Of a stretch of DNA of 64,000 bases, positions 17,634 to 27,870 are shown in pieces. Source of the DNA: Campylobacter sp. W0018 (GTDB lineage: Bacteria; Campylobacterota; Campylobacteria; Campylobacterales; Campylobacteraceae). The number at the start of each line of letters is the position of its first letter. Within the stretch, counting starts at the first letter, position 1. The stretch is taken from NCBI GenBank assembly GCA_020135845.1, contig JACHTQ010000001.1, positions 1 through 64,000 of the forward strand. The letters are read 5' to 3'. A program made the position numbers and the translations under genes. A model generated the notes under the pieces. The model saw only the letters and a list, made by a program, of their open reading frames with translations. It made no database searches and was not told where the DNA came from.

Positions 17634-18150
17634 AGTAACCTCCAGTATTTTTTTTGCTTATACTGACAAAACGATACCATCCATTGCTTAAGCGATAATA
17701 TGTGGTATCGCTTTGATCAAAAATACTTTTTAAAGGAGTTTCTAAAAGAAGGCTAAACATTTCCATGGTTGGTGTTACTCCGATCAGTTGCAAGGAGTCT
17801 TTTTCTTGATCTACACTTTCAAGTGTTATGGATCTGGTTTGTACAACGATGTCAAAAAGATTTTTTAAGCTTTTTTTTGTGATTTCATTTTGATCTTTGA
17901 TATTGTTAGCAATTTTACTCTTGTTTAAAAGAATTTGGTATAAATTTTCATTATCTTTGATTTCTTTTTGCATTTTAACAACTTCTTCTTTTTGTTTTTT
18001 GATAGAATGAGAAACAAATGCAATTTTTGTTAGATATAAAAAATACATAAAAAAGATAAAGATAATTCCAAAAATAAAAAGAGCAGCCCAAATTTTAATA
18101 AATAAGGTTAAAATAGGTTTTTTTCTAGGCTTTATAAAACTGTAAGTCAT
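17620..18150 (-). CDS. Single-pass inner-membrane protein, PilN-like
   Basis: 176 residues. A short basic cytoplasmic N-terminus (MTYSFIKPRKKP), one membrane segment at about 15-42, a coiled coil (KQKEEVVKMQKEIKDN), then a compact periplasmic domain with ITLESVDQEKDSLQLIGVTPTMEMFSLLLETPL. The last feature resembles the ferredoxin-like domain of PilN/GspL-C. Overlaps its neighbours by 4 and 14 bases, so the trio is a tight operon. Confidence 0.6.
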   Translation of the reverse strand: MTYSFIKPRKKPILTLFIKIWAALFIFGIIFIFFMYFLYLTKIAFVSHSIKKQKEEVVKMQKEIKDNENLYQILLNKSKIANNIKDQNEITKKSLKNLFDIVVQTRSITLESVDQEKDSLQLIGVTPTMEMFSLLLETPLKSIFDQSDTTYYRLSNGWYRFVSISKKNTGGYCDER

Positions 18151-19076
18151 TGAATTTCCTTGTGCATAAGCTCAAACATAAGATCAAAAGTATTTATTTG
18201 TTGAGTAGTGATTTCTAAAAAAGTTTCATTTTCCAAAAATTCAGTCGCTTCTATACTTAGCTCTTGTTCGCTTAATACATGTATATTGTTGATAAAATTG
18301 CCAGAATATTTTTCGTCATTATAGAATTTTTCAATACTGGAAATAATACAATGTGCGATTTCTATATCATTATTAAATTGACTTAGATTATCAAAATTTA
18401 AAAATCCTTCCTCTTCTGAACCATTTTTTTCCTGTGATAAATCTTCAAAATTTTCATCTAAGTTTTCAAAATTTAATTCATTATTGAAAATATCTTCATC
18501 TAATTCTTCGTTTAATGCTTCATTGTTTTCAGACTCTTGATCTAAAAAAATCAATTCTCCATATAAAATTTGATGATTTTTACAAACCATGATTGTTAGC
18601 ATTTGTCTACATTGATAAGCATACAGAGTTATTTTATCGTCATTTTTATTTTGTTTTGAAATATTAAAATAAAGCAAAGCAAAAGGAGAATATAAAAAAT
18701 CTAATCCATTATAATCTTCAAAAAGTTCATGAAAATATTCCACATGTTCGGTTGCCGTATAGGTTAAAGCATTGTTAAGAGTTATAAATTTTAAACTTAT
18801 CTTGCCTACATTAAATTTTTCCAAGTCTTCATTTTTTGTGCTAGGTATAAGACCTTGCTCTTTGGCATTTAAAAAAAGTGCAGTATGGAAAAATAAGAAT
18901 TTCTTACTCAAGGTTTTAACATATTCTAGCAAGTCTTCGCTTTTTTCAAAGCTTTTTTCACTGCTGCTTATTAATTTTTTATTTCTATATATTGCTGCTT
19001 TAAGGATATTTTTTTTATCTTCTAAAATGATGCCAATAAAAATTTGAGGTAGGATTTTTTTAAGCAAAAATAACAT
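18147..19076 (-). CDS. Acidic cytoplasmic protein, possible PilM/GspL-type partner
   Basis: 309 residues with an N-terminal IGIILEDKKNILKAAIYRNKKLI hairpin like the first strands of actin-like PilM/GspL proteins, and a very acidic insert at about 180-225 (EALNEELDEDIFNNELNFEN). No clear ATP-binding motif is visible. Position directly upstream of the PilN-like and PilO-like genes, with four-base overlap, is the main reason for the guess. Could equally be an unrelated partner. Confidence 0.5.
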   Translation of the reverse strand: MLFLLKKILPQIFIGIILEDKKNILKAAIYRNKKLISSSEKSFEKSEDLLEYVKTLSKKFLFFHTALFLNAKEQGLIPSTKNEDLEKFNVGKISLKFITLNNALTYTATEHVEYFHELFEDYNGLDFLYSPFALLYFNISKQNKNDDKITLYAYQCRQMLTIMVCKNHQILYGELIFLDQESENNEALNEELDEDIFNNELNFENLDENFEDLSQEKNGSEEEGFLNFDNLSQFNNDIEIAHCIISSIEKFYNDEKYSGNFINNIHVLSEQELSIEATEFLENETFLEITTQQINTFDLMFELMHKEIQ

Positions 19077-19077
19077 T

Positions 19078-19728
19078 CTATTCCTTAAAACTGTCTAATT
19101 CTTCAATATTTTTAAAACAAGCTAATATTTTTTTTTTAGCTTCTTCTTTATCTAAATTTGAAATATCCAAAGGCTCACTTAATCGATAAACCAATGTTGT
19201 AAATGGCTTAGGGAGAATCATTTTATCCCAACTTTTAAATTCCCAAAAATGCTTCGCTTCATAATTTAATAATCTTATTTTAACATTTTTTTTCTGAGCA
19301 AGCAATAGAGCTCCATCTGCAATACTACGATAAGGACCACGTGGTCCATCTGGAGTAATAACAATATCGTCTTTTTCATCTAAAACTTTAAAAGCAGATC
19401 TTAAAGCTGTACTGGCACCTCTTGAGGTGCTTCCTCTAATAGTATTTAGATGAAATAATTTGATAATTCTAGCGATCATTTCTCCATCTCTATGATGAGA
19501 AATCATAACATAGGCTTTTTTATTTTTTTGCCTAAAATGTCTAAAAGCAAAGGGCATTAAAGCCAAGCGTCCATGCCAAAAAAGTATAACATAAGGTGCT
19601 TTATCAACTTTATTTCCTTTATAGATTTTTTTACAACTTAAGAAAATCAGCCATTGTAAAATAAATATTAGATAAGTTGTTAATACGGTTTTAAACGAGT
19701 TCCCCATATAAAACCATACGCTTTGCAT
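19078..19728 (-). CDS. DUF374 lysophospholipid acyltransferase-family protein
   Basis: 216 residues with an N-terminal hydrophobic segment. [23 protein letters not shown] (the H...D acyltransferase motif), GSTSRGAST and TPDGPRGPY are the DUF374 signatures. Probably a membrane-bound acyltransferase acting on lipid A or phospholipid. The frame starts inside the end of miaB; an alternative Met at 19707 is possible. One base separates it from the PilM-like gene. Confidence 0.85.
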   Translation of the reverse strand: MQSVWFYMGNSFKTVLTTYLIFILQWLIFLSCKKIYKGNKVDKAPYVILFWHGRLALMPFAFRHFRQKNKKAYVMISHHRDGEMIARIIKLFHLNTIRGSTSRGASTALRSAFKVLDEKDDIVITPDGPRGPYRSIADGALLLAQKKNVKIRLLNYEAKHFWEFKSWDKMILPKPFTTLVYRLSEPLDISNLDKEEAKKKILACFKNIEELDSFKE

Positions 19729-20992
19729 CTGTGATTTTTACTTTTTTGATTTGCCCCAAAAGCTCTTCACTATGTTCAACTTGGACTAAGAAATTGTTAT
19801 TCGTTCTTCCTGCTACTGAATGATTAGGTCTTAATTCTTCAAATAAAACTTCAAATTCTTTATTGTTTTGTTTTTCAACAATTTCATCTAAAATTTCATT
19901 ATGGCGATTTTGCAAAATAGAAAGTCTTTGAGATGCTACTTCAGGATCAATTTGATTTGGCATAGTGGCTGCTTTGGTTAAAGGACGTTTTGAGTATTTA
20001 AAAGAAAACATTTGTTCAAATCGAATTTTTTCCAAAACATCCATAGTATCTTCAAAATCCTTTTCGCTTTCTCCAGGAAATGCGACGATAATATCTGTAG
20101 AAATGCTAACATTTGGACATAATTCTCTAAGTTTTAAGGCTCTATCAAGATACCATTCTTTTGTATAGCCGCGTTTCATTGCTTTTAAGATCTCAGTTGA
20201 GCCACTTTGTAAAGGCATGTGCATAGATTTACAAATTTTAGGATTTTTTGCAAAAACTTCTAAAAATTTATCATCCATATGTAAAGGATGAGGGCTAGTA
20301 AAACGAATACGCTCTAAACCTTCTATAGTGCTAAGTTCTTCAAGTAGATCTGAAAAATCCATTTTTTTATGATCGTTTCTAAATCTTTTACCATAATTAT
20401 TAACATTTTGTCCAAGTAGGAAAATTTCTTTTGCTCCTTTTTGTACAGCTTTGATTGCTTCATTGTGTATAATATCAAAAGGTATAGAAATTTCATCGCC
20501 TCGAGTATGAGGAACTATACAATAAGTACAATGTTTATCGCATCCTATGGAGATATTAATATAAGATTTATAAATACTGTTTCTAAAATCAGCAAAAGCA
20601 AATTCGCTTTCATCATAATCGATATCAACGCTAATAAATTTTGGAGTATTGATAGCTTGAGTAATTTTAGAAATATTTCTAGCACCTAAAACAAAATCAA
20701 CATAAGGAGCGCGACGAAAAATTTCACCACCCAAATGTGAAGCAGTGCAACCACACACTCCTATTTTAGCGTCTTTCTTTTTGACTTTTTCAAATCCACC
20801 CACTTCAGAAAAAAGCTTATGAACTGGTTTTTCTCGAACAGAGCAAGTGTTAATAAGTATCAAGTCTGCTTCTTTGATATCTTGAGTAATAGAATAATTT
20901 TCTTTTTGTGTAAGTTCTGCGATTATATGTTCAGAATCTCTGACATTCATCGCACAACCTAAAGTTTGAATAAAAAGTTTTTTGGCGCTCAA
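19691..20992 (-). CDS. miaB: tRNA-2-methylthio-N6-dimethylallyladenosine synthase MiaB
   Basis: Radical-SAM methylthiotransferase that modifies A37 of tRNAs reading U-starting codons. 433 residues. N-terminal UPF0004 domain with three Cys ([25 protein letters not shown]), radical-SAM CxxxCxxC in [16 protein letters not shown] near residue 150, and C-terminal TRAM domain ([14 protein letters not shown]). Ends inside the DUF374 frame and overlaps the upstream HP0268-type gene by four bases. Confidence 0.96.
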   Translation of the reverse strand: MSAKKLFIQTLGCAMNVRDSEHIIAELTQKENYSITQDIKEADLILINTCSVREKPVHKLFSEVGGFEKVKKKDAKIGVCGCTASHLGGEIFRRAPYVDFVLGARNISKITQAINTPKFISVDIDYDESEFAFADFRNSIYKSYINISIGCDKHCTYCIVPHTRGDEISIPFDIIHNEAIKAVQKGAKEIFLLGQNVNNYGKRFRNDHKKMDFSDLLEELSTIEGLERIRFTSPHPLHMDDKFLEVFAKNPKICKSMHMPLQSGSTEILKAMKRGYTKEWYLDRALKLRELCPNVSISTDIIVAFPGESEKDFEDTMDVLEKIRFEQMFSFKYSKRPLTKAATMPNQIDPEVASQRLSILQNRHNEILDEIVEKQNNKEFEVLFEELRPNHSVAGRTNNNFLVQVEHSEELLGQIKKVKITDAKRMVLYGELV

Positions 20993-21231
20993 AGAATATG
21001 CACCTCATACATAAAATCATTATCATCTAAACCATATTTAATAGTTCTATGATAAACACTTAAGCCTTTTTTTTCAAAATACTCTACTAGAGCAATAAGA
21101 TCTTTGTGAGAATTTTCCTTGTCAAAATAGAAAAACTTTTGTCCATCCTTTACTATAGCCTCTTCAATCTTGCCAAGGCTTATATTTTTTGGTTTTTCGT
21201 CAATTAAATTTCTTGCTAATTTTAAATCCAT
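20989..21231 (-). CDS. HP0268-type small nuclease-family protein
   Basis: 80 residues with the Epsilonproteobacterial HP0268 pattern: [35 protein letters not shown] and [12 protein letters not shown]. The Helicobacter homologue has been described as a nicking endonuclease/RNase. Overlaps miaB by four bases. Confidence 0.75.
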   Translation of the reverse strand: MDLKLARNLIDEKPKNISLGKIEEAIVKDGQKFFYFDKENSHKDLIALVEYFEKKGLSVYHRTIKYGLDDNDFMYEVHIL

Positions 21232-21358
21232 GTTATATCCTTAAAGCATCTTTTAAATTTACGATTTTATCAAATTTTACTTTTAATTAAACTTATTAAA
21301 GGTATACTTTTAATCTACTTTTTGAATTTAAAATCCCAAAATTAAGGTATTAATAATA

Positions 21359-22447
21359 ATGGAAAAAATCGCAGATATCATAGAAAGCATCGCGAATGAA
21401 AAAAATTTAGAGCTAGAAAGTGTTAAAGAAAGGGTTATTTTAGCTTTAATAAATACCGCTAAAAGAATTTATGGTCAAGAATATGATTTTTTTGTGGATG
21501 GAAAGAAATTAAATCTTTATCAAAAAATTACTGTTGTGGCGGATAATGATCCAAGATCTGAGGAAAATCAAGAAAGTTTTATTGCTCTTAGCAAGGCAAA
21601 AGCTGAAGCTCCTGATGTTGAAATTGGAGATGAGCTTACTTATGAGTGTTCTTTGGAAAATTTAGGAAGAACAGCGGTTAATATATTACATAAAGAATTG
21701 GAATATCATATCCAAAAACTGTTAGAACAAACTATTTTCGAAAAATATAAAAATAAGATTGGTAAAATAGTATTTGGTAATGTTGTTCGTATTGATAATG
21801 ATGAAAATACTTTTATAGAAATAGATGAATTAAGAGCTTTTTTACCAAGAAAAAATCGTATTAAAGGTGAAAAATTTAAGGTAGGGGATGTTGTAAAAGC
21901 AGTGATAAAGCGTGTTTATACTGACAAGGGTATTAAGATGGAGTTAAGCCGAACGAGCCCCAAGTTTTTGGAATGCTTATTAGAGGCTGAAGTCCCAGAA
22001 ATTAAAGATGGATATGTTAATATTATTGGATGTGCGAGAATCCCAGGAGAAAGGGCAAAAGTTATACTCAAATCCAATGGAATTAATATAGATGCAGTTG
22101 GAGCTACAGTTGGAGTTAAGGGGGTTAGAATCAATGCTGTGAGTAAAGAATTGTACAATGAAAATATTGACTGTATTGAATTTAGCAACGAGCCTGAAAT
22201 TTTAATTGCAAGAACCTTAGCGCCCGCTATAGTTAATTCTGTTAAAATTGAAGACAAAAAAGCTATTGTAAGTTTAAATAGTGAGCAAAAAAGTAAAGCT
22301 ATAGGAAAAAGTGGCATTAATATACGCCTTGCAAGTATGTTAAGTGGTTATGAAATTGAGCTTTGTGAATTAAAAAATGGCCAGTCTAGTCATTCTTTAA
22401 GCAATGAAGAAGCCTTAAAAAATTTGCAAGATTTATTTAAAATTTAA
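21359..22447 (+). CDS. nusA: Transcription termination/antitermination factor NusA
   Basis: 362 residues. N-terminal RNA-polymerase-binding domain, S1 domain (GKIVFGNVVRIDNDENTFIEID, about 135-200), and two KH domains with PGERAKVILKSN, GVKGVRINAVSKEL and KAIGKSGINIRLASML. Lacks the extra C-terminal acidic repeats of the E. coli protein, as in other Campylobacter. Monocistronic, ends at a bidirectional terminator. Confidence 0.97.
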   Translation: MEKIADIIESIANEKNLELESVKERVILALINTAKRIYGQEYDFFVDGKKLNLYQKITVVADNDPRSEENQESFIALSKAKAEAPDVEIGDELTYECSLENLGRTAVNILHKELEYHIQKLLEQTIFEKYKNKIGKIVFGNVVRIDNDENTFIEIDELRAFLPRKNRIKGEKFKVGDVVKAVIKRVYTDKGIKMELSRTSPKFLECLLEAEVPEIKDGYVNIIGCARIPGERAKVILKSNGINIDAVGATVGVKGVRINAVSKELYNENIDCIEFSNEPEILIARTLAPAIVNSVKIEDKKAIVSLNSEQKSKAIGKSGINIRLASMLSGYEIELCELKNGQSSHSLSNEEALKNLQDLFKI

Positions 22448-22452
22448 AGCTT

Positions 22453-22488
22453 ATCTGTAAATTTTTAAAATTTACAGATATTTTTTTT
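22453..22488. terminator. Strong bidirectional terminator after nusA
   Basis: ATCTGTAAATTT (22453-22464) and AAATTTACAGAT (22468-22479) pair perfectly with a 3-base loop, followed by eight T after position 22480. It reaches into the 3' end of the convergent MFS gene. Confidence 0.85.
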
Positions 22489-23701
22489 CAAACCACTTCC
22501 AATAAAAAGCCGCAAAAATAAATAAAGTTCCAAGAAGAAAAGTGATCATTCTTAAACTTAAATTTAATTCAAATAAAAATCCCATCAGTTGAGAAATAAT
22601 AGCACTAAAGCTAAGATAAACCATGTCAGTATAGGCAATCACCCTTCCATAATAAACCTTATCGCAGTTTTTTTGTATCATGGTATAGGTATAAGCCCAA
22701 AGCGAAGAAGTGAAAAAACCTGCAGCAATTAGCCCTAAAAAAGAGATATAAAAATTAAATTGAGTTAAAGCCCATAATATAATCCCAAATGCCTGTCCTA
22801 AATATAGATAAAATAAGGTTTTATTGTTGATAAATTTGCTTAAAATTACAGGCCCTAATGCCAAAGAACAAGCGCGCACGGCATTTAAAAAGCCAATCAC
22901 CAAAGCAGCGGATAAAACTTCTTTATTGGCGAAAAAAAAATCTTTAATAGTGGATAAAGATTCTTGGTATTGATGTTGAGCGAGCAAAGCTACTAAAGTT
23001 TCATAAGCCGTTAGTCCTATAAAAGCATGAAGCAATATAAGATGAAGTATGATTTTATTTTTTAAAATGTAATTAAACCCCTCTTTAATCATCAAAGAGA
23101 AATTATCTTGATTTTTTTGCTTAATTTTGGGAATATCAAGTCTTGTTAAAATTAAAAAGCCACTCATAATAAGAAAACAGTCAAATAAAAAGGCGGTTTT
23201 TATTCCAAAGAAATAAATGAAAATTCCAGCACTTGCCATCCCAGCTGTATAAGAAACTGCCCAAATAACACTATGCGTTTCATTAGCAAGTTTTAATTCT
23301 TGCGTGTTTAGAATTTTAGCAAGAAGACTCATTTCGGTTTGAAAATAAATAGAGGCAACACACAATCTAATAAAGATTAGAATAAATAAAAGCCAGAGCA
23401 TGCTAAGGTTTGTTACAAAAGTAAGACAAAAAATAGAAATAAATTCAATACTTATCATACTCAATAAAAGCTTTTTAGGTTTATTTCTCTCAACTATAAC
23501 CCCATTAATAGGGGCAAGCAAAACTCCAGGTAGAAAGGCGAGCATAGCACTTGTTGAGGTTGCCCAAGTGGGAGCATTAAGGTTAACAAGCAAGGTAAAA
23601 ACGCCTGTTTGCGAAAACCAAGCACCAAAATAAACTATAAATTGAACCGAAGCCAGAATTCTAATTGTCTTATTGTTTTTCAGTAAATCAAAGTAATTCA
23701 T
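22472..23701 (-). CDS. Major facilitator superfamily transporter (EntS/drug-efflux type)
   Basis: 409 residues with about 12 hydrophobic segments. The loop after helix 2 reads GVIVERNKPKKLLL, a divergent MFS motif A. Related in layout to MFS_3/EntS exporters. No substrate can be assigned. Its last codons form one arm of the shared terminator with nusA. Confidence 0.85.
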   Translation of the reverse strand: MNYFDLLKNNKTIRILASVQFIVYFGAWFSQTGVFTLLVNLNAPTWATSTSAMLAFLPGVLLAPINGVIVERNKPKKLLLSMISIEFISIFCLTFVTNLSMLWLLFILIFIRLCVASIYFQTEMSLLAKILNTQELKLANETHSVIWAVSYTAGMASAGIFIYFFGIKTAFLFDCFLIMSGFLILTRLDIPKIKQKNQDNFSLMIKEGFNYILKNKIILHLILLHAFIGLTAYETLVALLAQHQYQESLSTIKDFFFANKEVLSAALVIGFLNAVRACSLALGPVILSKFINNKTLFYLYLGQAFGIILWALTQFNFYISFLGLIAAGFFTSSLWAYTYTMIQKNCDKVYYGRVIAYTDMVYLSFSAIISQLMGFLFELNLSLRMITFLLGTLFIFAAFYWKWFEKKYL

Positions 23702-23777
23702 AAATGAAACTATAGCACAATTTATATTTTAAATGCTATAATATTTTAAAAATTTTAATGCATTAAGGATAAATATT

Positions 23778-24824
23778 TTGAAAAGATTAAATAAAACAGA
23801 AGCTTTAGATTTATTGAAAAATGCGAGTTTGGTTGAGCTTGGAGAAATGGCTTATCAAAAAAAAATAGAACTTCATCCTGAAAAAATTACTACCTTTGTA
23901 GTTGATAGAAATATAAATTATACTAATGTTTGTTGTATTGATTGTTCTTTTTGTGCGTTTTATCGTCATCACAAAGAAGATGACGCTTATATTTTAAGCT
24001 TTGAAGAAATTGGTAAAAAAATAGAAGAATTAGAGGCCATAGGTGGAACTCAAATTCTTTTTCAAGGTGGAGTACATCCAAAACTTAAAATTGAATGGTA
24101 TGAAGAACTTGTTTCTTGGATTAAAGAGCATTATCCAAATATTACTATACATGGTTTTTCTGCAGTTGAAATTGCTTATATTGCCAAAGCGTCTAAAATT
24201 TCCATAGCAGAAGTGTTGCAAAGATTGCAGCAAAAAGGTTTATTTTCTATACCTGGTGCAGGGGCTGAGGTTTTAAGTGATCGAGTGCGCGATATAATAG
24301 CGCCAAATAAATGCGATACTAAAACTTGGTTGGATGTGCATCGTCAAGCTCATAAAATTGGGATGAAAAGTACCGCTACTATGATGTTTGGAACGGTTGA
24401 AAATGATGAAGAAATTATAGATCATTTAGAGCATTTAAGAGCACTTCAAGATGAAACTGGAGGATTTAGGGCTTTTATTTTGTGGAGTTTTCAAAGCGAA
24501 AATACTCTTTTAATTCAAAAACATCCTGAAATAATGAAACAAAGTTCTAACAAATATCTTAGGCTCTTAGCGCTTTCAAGGCTTTATTTGGATAATTTTA
24601 AAAATTTACAAAGTTCTTGGGTGACTCAAGGTTCTTTAATAGGTCAACTCGCTTTAAAGTTTGGCGCTAATGATTTAGGTTCGACTATGATGGAAGAAAA
24701 TGTAGTGAGTGCTGCGGGTGCAAGCTATAGAATGAATCAAGATGAAATGATAAGATTAATTAGAAGTTTAGGCGAAAATCCTGCAAAACGTAGCACAGCT
24801 TATGAAATTTTGGAGAAATTTTAA
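23778..24824 (+). CDS. mqnC: Cyclic dehypoxanthinyl futalosine synthase MqnC
   Basis: Radical-SAM enzyme of the futalosine menaquinone pathway. 348 residues. The cluster motif CCIDCSFCAFYRHH near residues 53-62 is the CxxxCxxC of MqnC/MqnE-type enzymes. LFQGGVHPKL, GFSAVEI, and GTVENDEEIIDHL are further MqnC-like segments. TTG start after AAGGAT. Its stop shares a base with the next start (TAATG). Confidence 0.93.
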   Translation: MKRLNKTEALDLLKNASLVELGEMAYQKKIELHPEKITTFVVDRNINYTNVCCIDCSFCAFYRHHKEDDAYILSFEEIGKKIEELEAIGGTQILFQGGVHPKLKIEWYEELVSWIKEHYPNITIHGFSAVEIAYIAKASKISIAEVLQRLQQKGLFSIPGAGAEVLSDRVRDIIAPNKCDTKTWLDVHRQAHKIGMKSTATMMFGTVENDEEIIDHLEHLRALQDETGGFRAFILWSFQSENTLLIQKHPEIMKQSSNKYLRLLALSRLYLDNFKNLQSSWVTQGSLIGQLALKFGANDLGSTMMEENVVSAAGASYRMNQDEMIRLIRSLGENPAKRSTAYEILEKF

Positions 24825-26044
24825 TGCAATATTTGGAAAGCAAAGGGGTAAAAATTCCTTTTATCTTTGAAAAAAATCAAGATTTACCCATCGTTGTTTT
24901 AAAGCTTTTTTTTCAAAATTGTGGGCGAAGTTATGATGAAATTGCCGGACTTGCAAAAATGTTTTCTCGTATTTTAAACGAAGGCGTTGATGATCAATTT
25001 TTTAAAGAGTTGGAATTTAGAGCTATTAGTCTAGAAGCAAACAGTGGCTTTGAGAGTTTAGAAATCAATCTTTCTTGCTTGAAAGAACATTTTAAATTTG
25101 CAATGCATCAAATTGAACGATTATTGTTAAATCCTAGAATAGAAGAAAAAATTTTAAAAAAAATAAAAATTAATGTTTTGGGAGAATTAGCAAGTAAAAA
25201 AAGCGATTTTGATTATTTGGCAAAAAATTTACTCAATGCTGAAGTTTTTGAATATTCAGAATTTCAAAGCCCTAATGATGGAGATGAAAAAAGTATAGAA
25301 AAAATCACTTTAGAATCATTACATCACTACCATAAAAAGAATATTCATTTAAGTAATTTAGTATGTGTTATAGGTGGAGATATTGAAGAAAAAGAGGCGA
25401 AAGATTTTTTAAATGATTTGTTTGAAAAGCTTCATAAAGGAGAAATAAATAAAAACAAAAAATATGAGCTTTGTAAAAAAAATAAAGATAAAATTTTAAT
25501 CCGAAAAGAAAGCGAGCAGGCTTATATTTATTTTGCCACTCCATTGTATTTAAACCTCGATGATAAAGATATTCATCTAGCTAAAATTGCTTTATTTGTT
25601 TTGGGTCAAGGTGGATTTGGCTCAAGAATTATGGAAGAAATTCGCGTAAAAAGAGGTTTGGCTTATTCAGCTTATGCTATGTTAGATGTTAAATTATCTT
25701 TTTCTAGAATTTTTGGATATTTGCAAACCAAGAATGAAAGCGCTGCACAAGCAAAAAAAATTATTAAAGAGCTCTTTAAAGATTTTTTACAACATGGTAT
25801 CAATGAAAACGAACTTCTTCAAGCTAAAAATTTCATCATAGGTTCTTCTCCTTTGCGTTATGAAAGTCTTTCTAAGCGTTTAGCTATAGCTTTTAATGAG
25901 TATTATCAAGGGTTAGAGCAGGGATATTATAAAAAAGAATTAAATTTGATACAAAAGGTAAAACTTGAAGAAATCAATGCTTATATCAAACAGCATAAAG
26001 AGATATTAAATATGAGTTTTGCTAGTATTCAAAATGAAAATTAA
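24824..26044 (+). CDS. M16-family zinc protease homologue lacking the catalytic HxxEH
   Basis: 406 residues with the two-domain M16B layout. Where active members have HxxEH (start of the inverted zinc motif), this reads MFSRILNEGVDDQFFKELE, without the His pair. The second domain keeps the R/Y substrate-binding segment GGFGSRIMEEIRVKRGLAYSAYA. It therefore looks like the non-catalytic subunit type, or a scaffold. Translationally coupled to mqnC and overlapping recG by 11 bases. Confidence 0.8.
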   Translation: MQYLESKGVKIPFIFEKNQDLPIVVLKLFFQNCGRSYDEIAGLAKMFSRILNEGVDDQFFKELEFRAISLEANSGFESLEINLSCLKEHFKFAMHQIERLLLNPRIEEKILKKIKINVLGELASKKSDFDYLAKNLLNAEVFEYSEFQSPNDGDEKSIEKITLESLHHYHKKNIHLSNLVCVIGGDIEEKEAKDFLNDLFEKLHKGEINKNKKYELCKKNKDKILIRKESEQAYIYFATPLYLNLDDKDIHLAKIALFVLGQGGFGSRIMEEIRVKRGLAYSAYAMLDVKLSFSRIFGYLQTKNESAAQAKKIIKELFKDFLQHGINENELLQAKNFIIGSSPLRYESLSKRLAIAFNEYYQGLEQGYYKKELNLIQKVKLEEINAYIKQHKEILNMSFASIQNEN

Positions 26045-27854
26045 AGAAAACGATTTTGAACTTTTTAAAAAGTTAAAAATAAAAAGCGCTATTGATTTGG
26101 CGCTTATTTTACCTAAAAAGATTGAAAATTTAAATTCAAGCAAATTCCCCAAAGAAAATGAAATTTGCACTCAAAAAATTATTTTAAAAAACGTAAATTA
26201 CAATAAAAATCAACTTTTTGGCACAGGATTTTGCAAAGATTGGAATAAAAATATTTCTTTTGTTTTTTTTCATCCAAGACCTTGGCATCATAAAATTTTA
26301 AAAACAGGAAAAGAAGTCATTTTTAATGCCAAACTCACTCTTTTTAATAATTTTTGGCAATTCAATAATCCTAAAATTTTAAATTCTTTTCAAGGTTTTA
26401 TTCCAAAATACCAAATTGCAGGCATAAGGGATTTAAAAATTCAAGAATTCATGGCAAAGTATCTTACTTTTGAAAATTTAAAAGAAAGCGGAATAGATGA
26501 TAAATATATCAATTTTCTTTTAAATTTGCATACTTATGATGAAAAAAGTTTTGCGATGTTTCAAAATTTGGAATTTTTTCTAAATGATTTAAAATATATT
26601 GAAATTTTTAATTTTTTAAGACGGTTAAGGGCAAAAAAAACTAGTTATAAATCTTATAAAATTAATGTTTTTAATATTGACAATTGGCTTGATAGTCTTC
26701 CTTTTTCACCCACTCAAGATCAAATTAAAGCTTTAAAGGATATAAAGCAAGATCTCAATTCAAGTGAAGCTAAAAGACGGGTTATTATGGGTGATGTTGG
26801 ATGCGGAAAAACCTTGATTTTATTAGGAGCTGCTTTAATGGTTTATCCAAAACAAGCTATTTTAATGGCGCCAACTAGCATACTTGCGAATCAGCTTTAT
26901 GAGGAAGCAAAAAAACTTTTACCTGATTTTATAAATATTTTGTTTATTAAAGGAGGTAAAAAAGAAAAAGATTTAGCGCAAAAATTACAGAGTGCTAATC
27001 TGATTATAGGCACTCACGCTTTAATACATTTAAAAAATCATGAGGCTGTTTTAGTGATGATTGATGAGCAACATCGTTTTGGTTCTGCTCAAAGACAAAA
27101 AATTTACGCTTTAAACAAAAAAGATTTTGCGCCACATTTCATACAATTTTCAGCAACACCTATTCCAAGAACTTTAAGCATGATACAATCAGAATTTTTA
27201 CAATTTAGCTTTGTTAAACAAATGCCTTTTAAAAAAGATATTTCTACTTTTTGCATACAAAATGAAGATTTTTCAAAATTAAATGAAAAGATAAAAGAAG
27301 AGATTGCGCAAAATCATCAAATTATTATTATTTATCCTTTGGTTAATCCAAGCGATAAAATTCCTTATCTTTCTTTAGAGCAAGCTAGTGAATACTGGCA
27401 AAGTCATTATGAAAAAGTTTTTGTAACTCACGGAAAAGATAAGCAAAAGGATGAAATTTTAAAGCGTTTTCGCGATGAAGGAAATATTTTATTAAGTACC
27501 ACCGTCGTAGAAGTTGGAATTTCTTTGCCAAGATTAAGCACTATTGTAATAGTTGGAGCAGAGCGTTTAGGACTTGCCACCTTGCATCAACTTAGAGGAA
27601 GGGTTGGAAGAGTAGGACTTAAAAGTAGTTGTTATCTCTATACAAAACTTAAAGAAATTCCTATGCGTTTAAAAGAATTTGCAAACACTTTAGATGGTTT
27701 TAAAATCGCAGAACTTGATCTTAAAAATCGCTTGAGTGGAGATTTGCTTGATGGTTTTTTTCAGCATGGAAATGAATTTAATTTTTTTGATTTTTCTAAA
27801 GATGAAGAGATTTTAAAACAAGCAAAAGAAGATTTAAAGAAAATAAAAATTTAA
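26034..27854 (+). CDS. recG: ATP-dependent DNA helicase RecG
   Basis: 606 residues from the ATG at 26034; an upstream TTG frame start is less likely. Branch-migration helicase for stalled forks and recombination. Walker A GDVGCGKT near residue 255, MAPTSILANQ (motif Ia), DEQHRFG (motif II in RecG form), FSATPIPRTL (motif III), TTVVEVGI and QLRGRVGR (motif VI) are clear. The N-terminal wedge domain is shortened and divergent, as in other Epsilonproteobacteria. Confidence 0.95.
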   Translation: MKIKENDFELFKKLKIKSAIDLALILPKKIENLNSSKFPKENEICTQKIILKNVNYNKNQLFGTGFCKDWNKNISFVFFHPRPWHHKILKTGKEVIFNAKLTLFNNFWQFNNPKILNSFQGFIPKYQIAGIRDLKIQEFMAKYLTFENLKESGIDDKYINFLLNLHTYDEKSFAMFQNLEFFLNDLKYIEIFNFLRRLRAKKTSYKSYKINVFNIDNWLDSLPFSPTQDQIKALKDIKQDLNSSEAKRRVIMGDVGCGKTLILLGAALMVYPKQAILMAPTSILANQLYEEAKKLLPDFINILFIKGGKKEKDLAQKLQSANLIIGTHALIHLKNHEAVLVMIDEQHRFGSAQRQKIYALNKKDFAPHFIQFSATPIPRTLSMIQSEFLQFSFVKQMPFKKDISTFCIQNEDFSKLNEKIKEEIAQNHQIIIIYPLVNPSDKIPYLSLEQASEYWQSHYEKVFVTHGKDKQKDEILKRFRDEGNILLSTTVVEVGISLPRLSTIVIVGAERLGLATLHQLRGRVGRVGLKSSCYLYTKLKEIPMRLKEFANTLDGFKIAELDLKNRLSGDLLDGFFQHGNEFNFFDFSKDEEILKQAKEDLKKIKI

Positions 27855-27870
27855 TTTTTAATGACACTGA

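Noticed and set aside
21916..22317. Antisense frame of 133 codons inside nusA
   Set aside because: Hydrophobic low-complexity shadow of the KH-domain coding sequence; no ribosome-binding site.
26019..26034. TTG start of recG five codons upstream
   Set aside because: The ATG at 26034 gives the normal N-terminus; the upstream codons lie in the end of the M16 gene.
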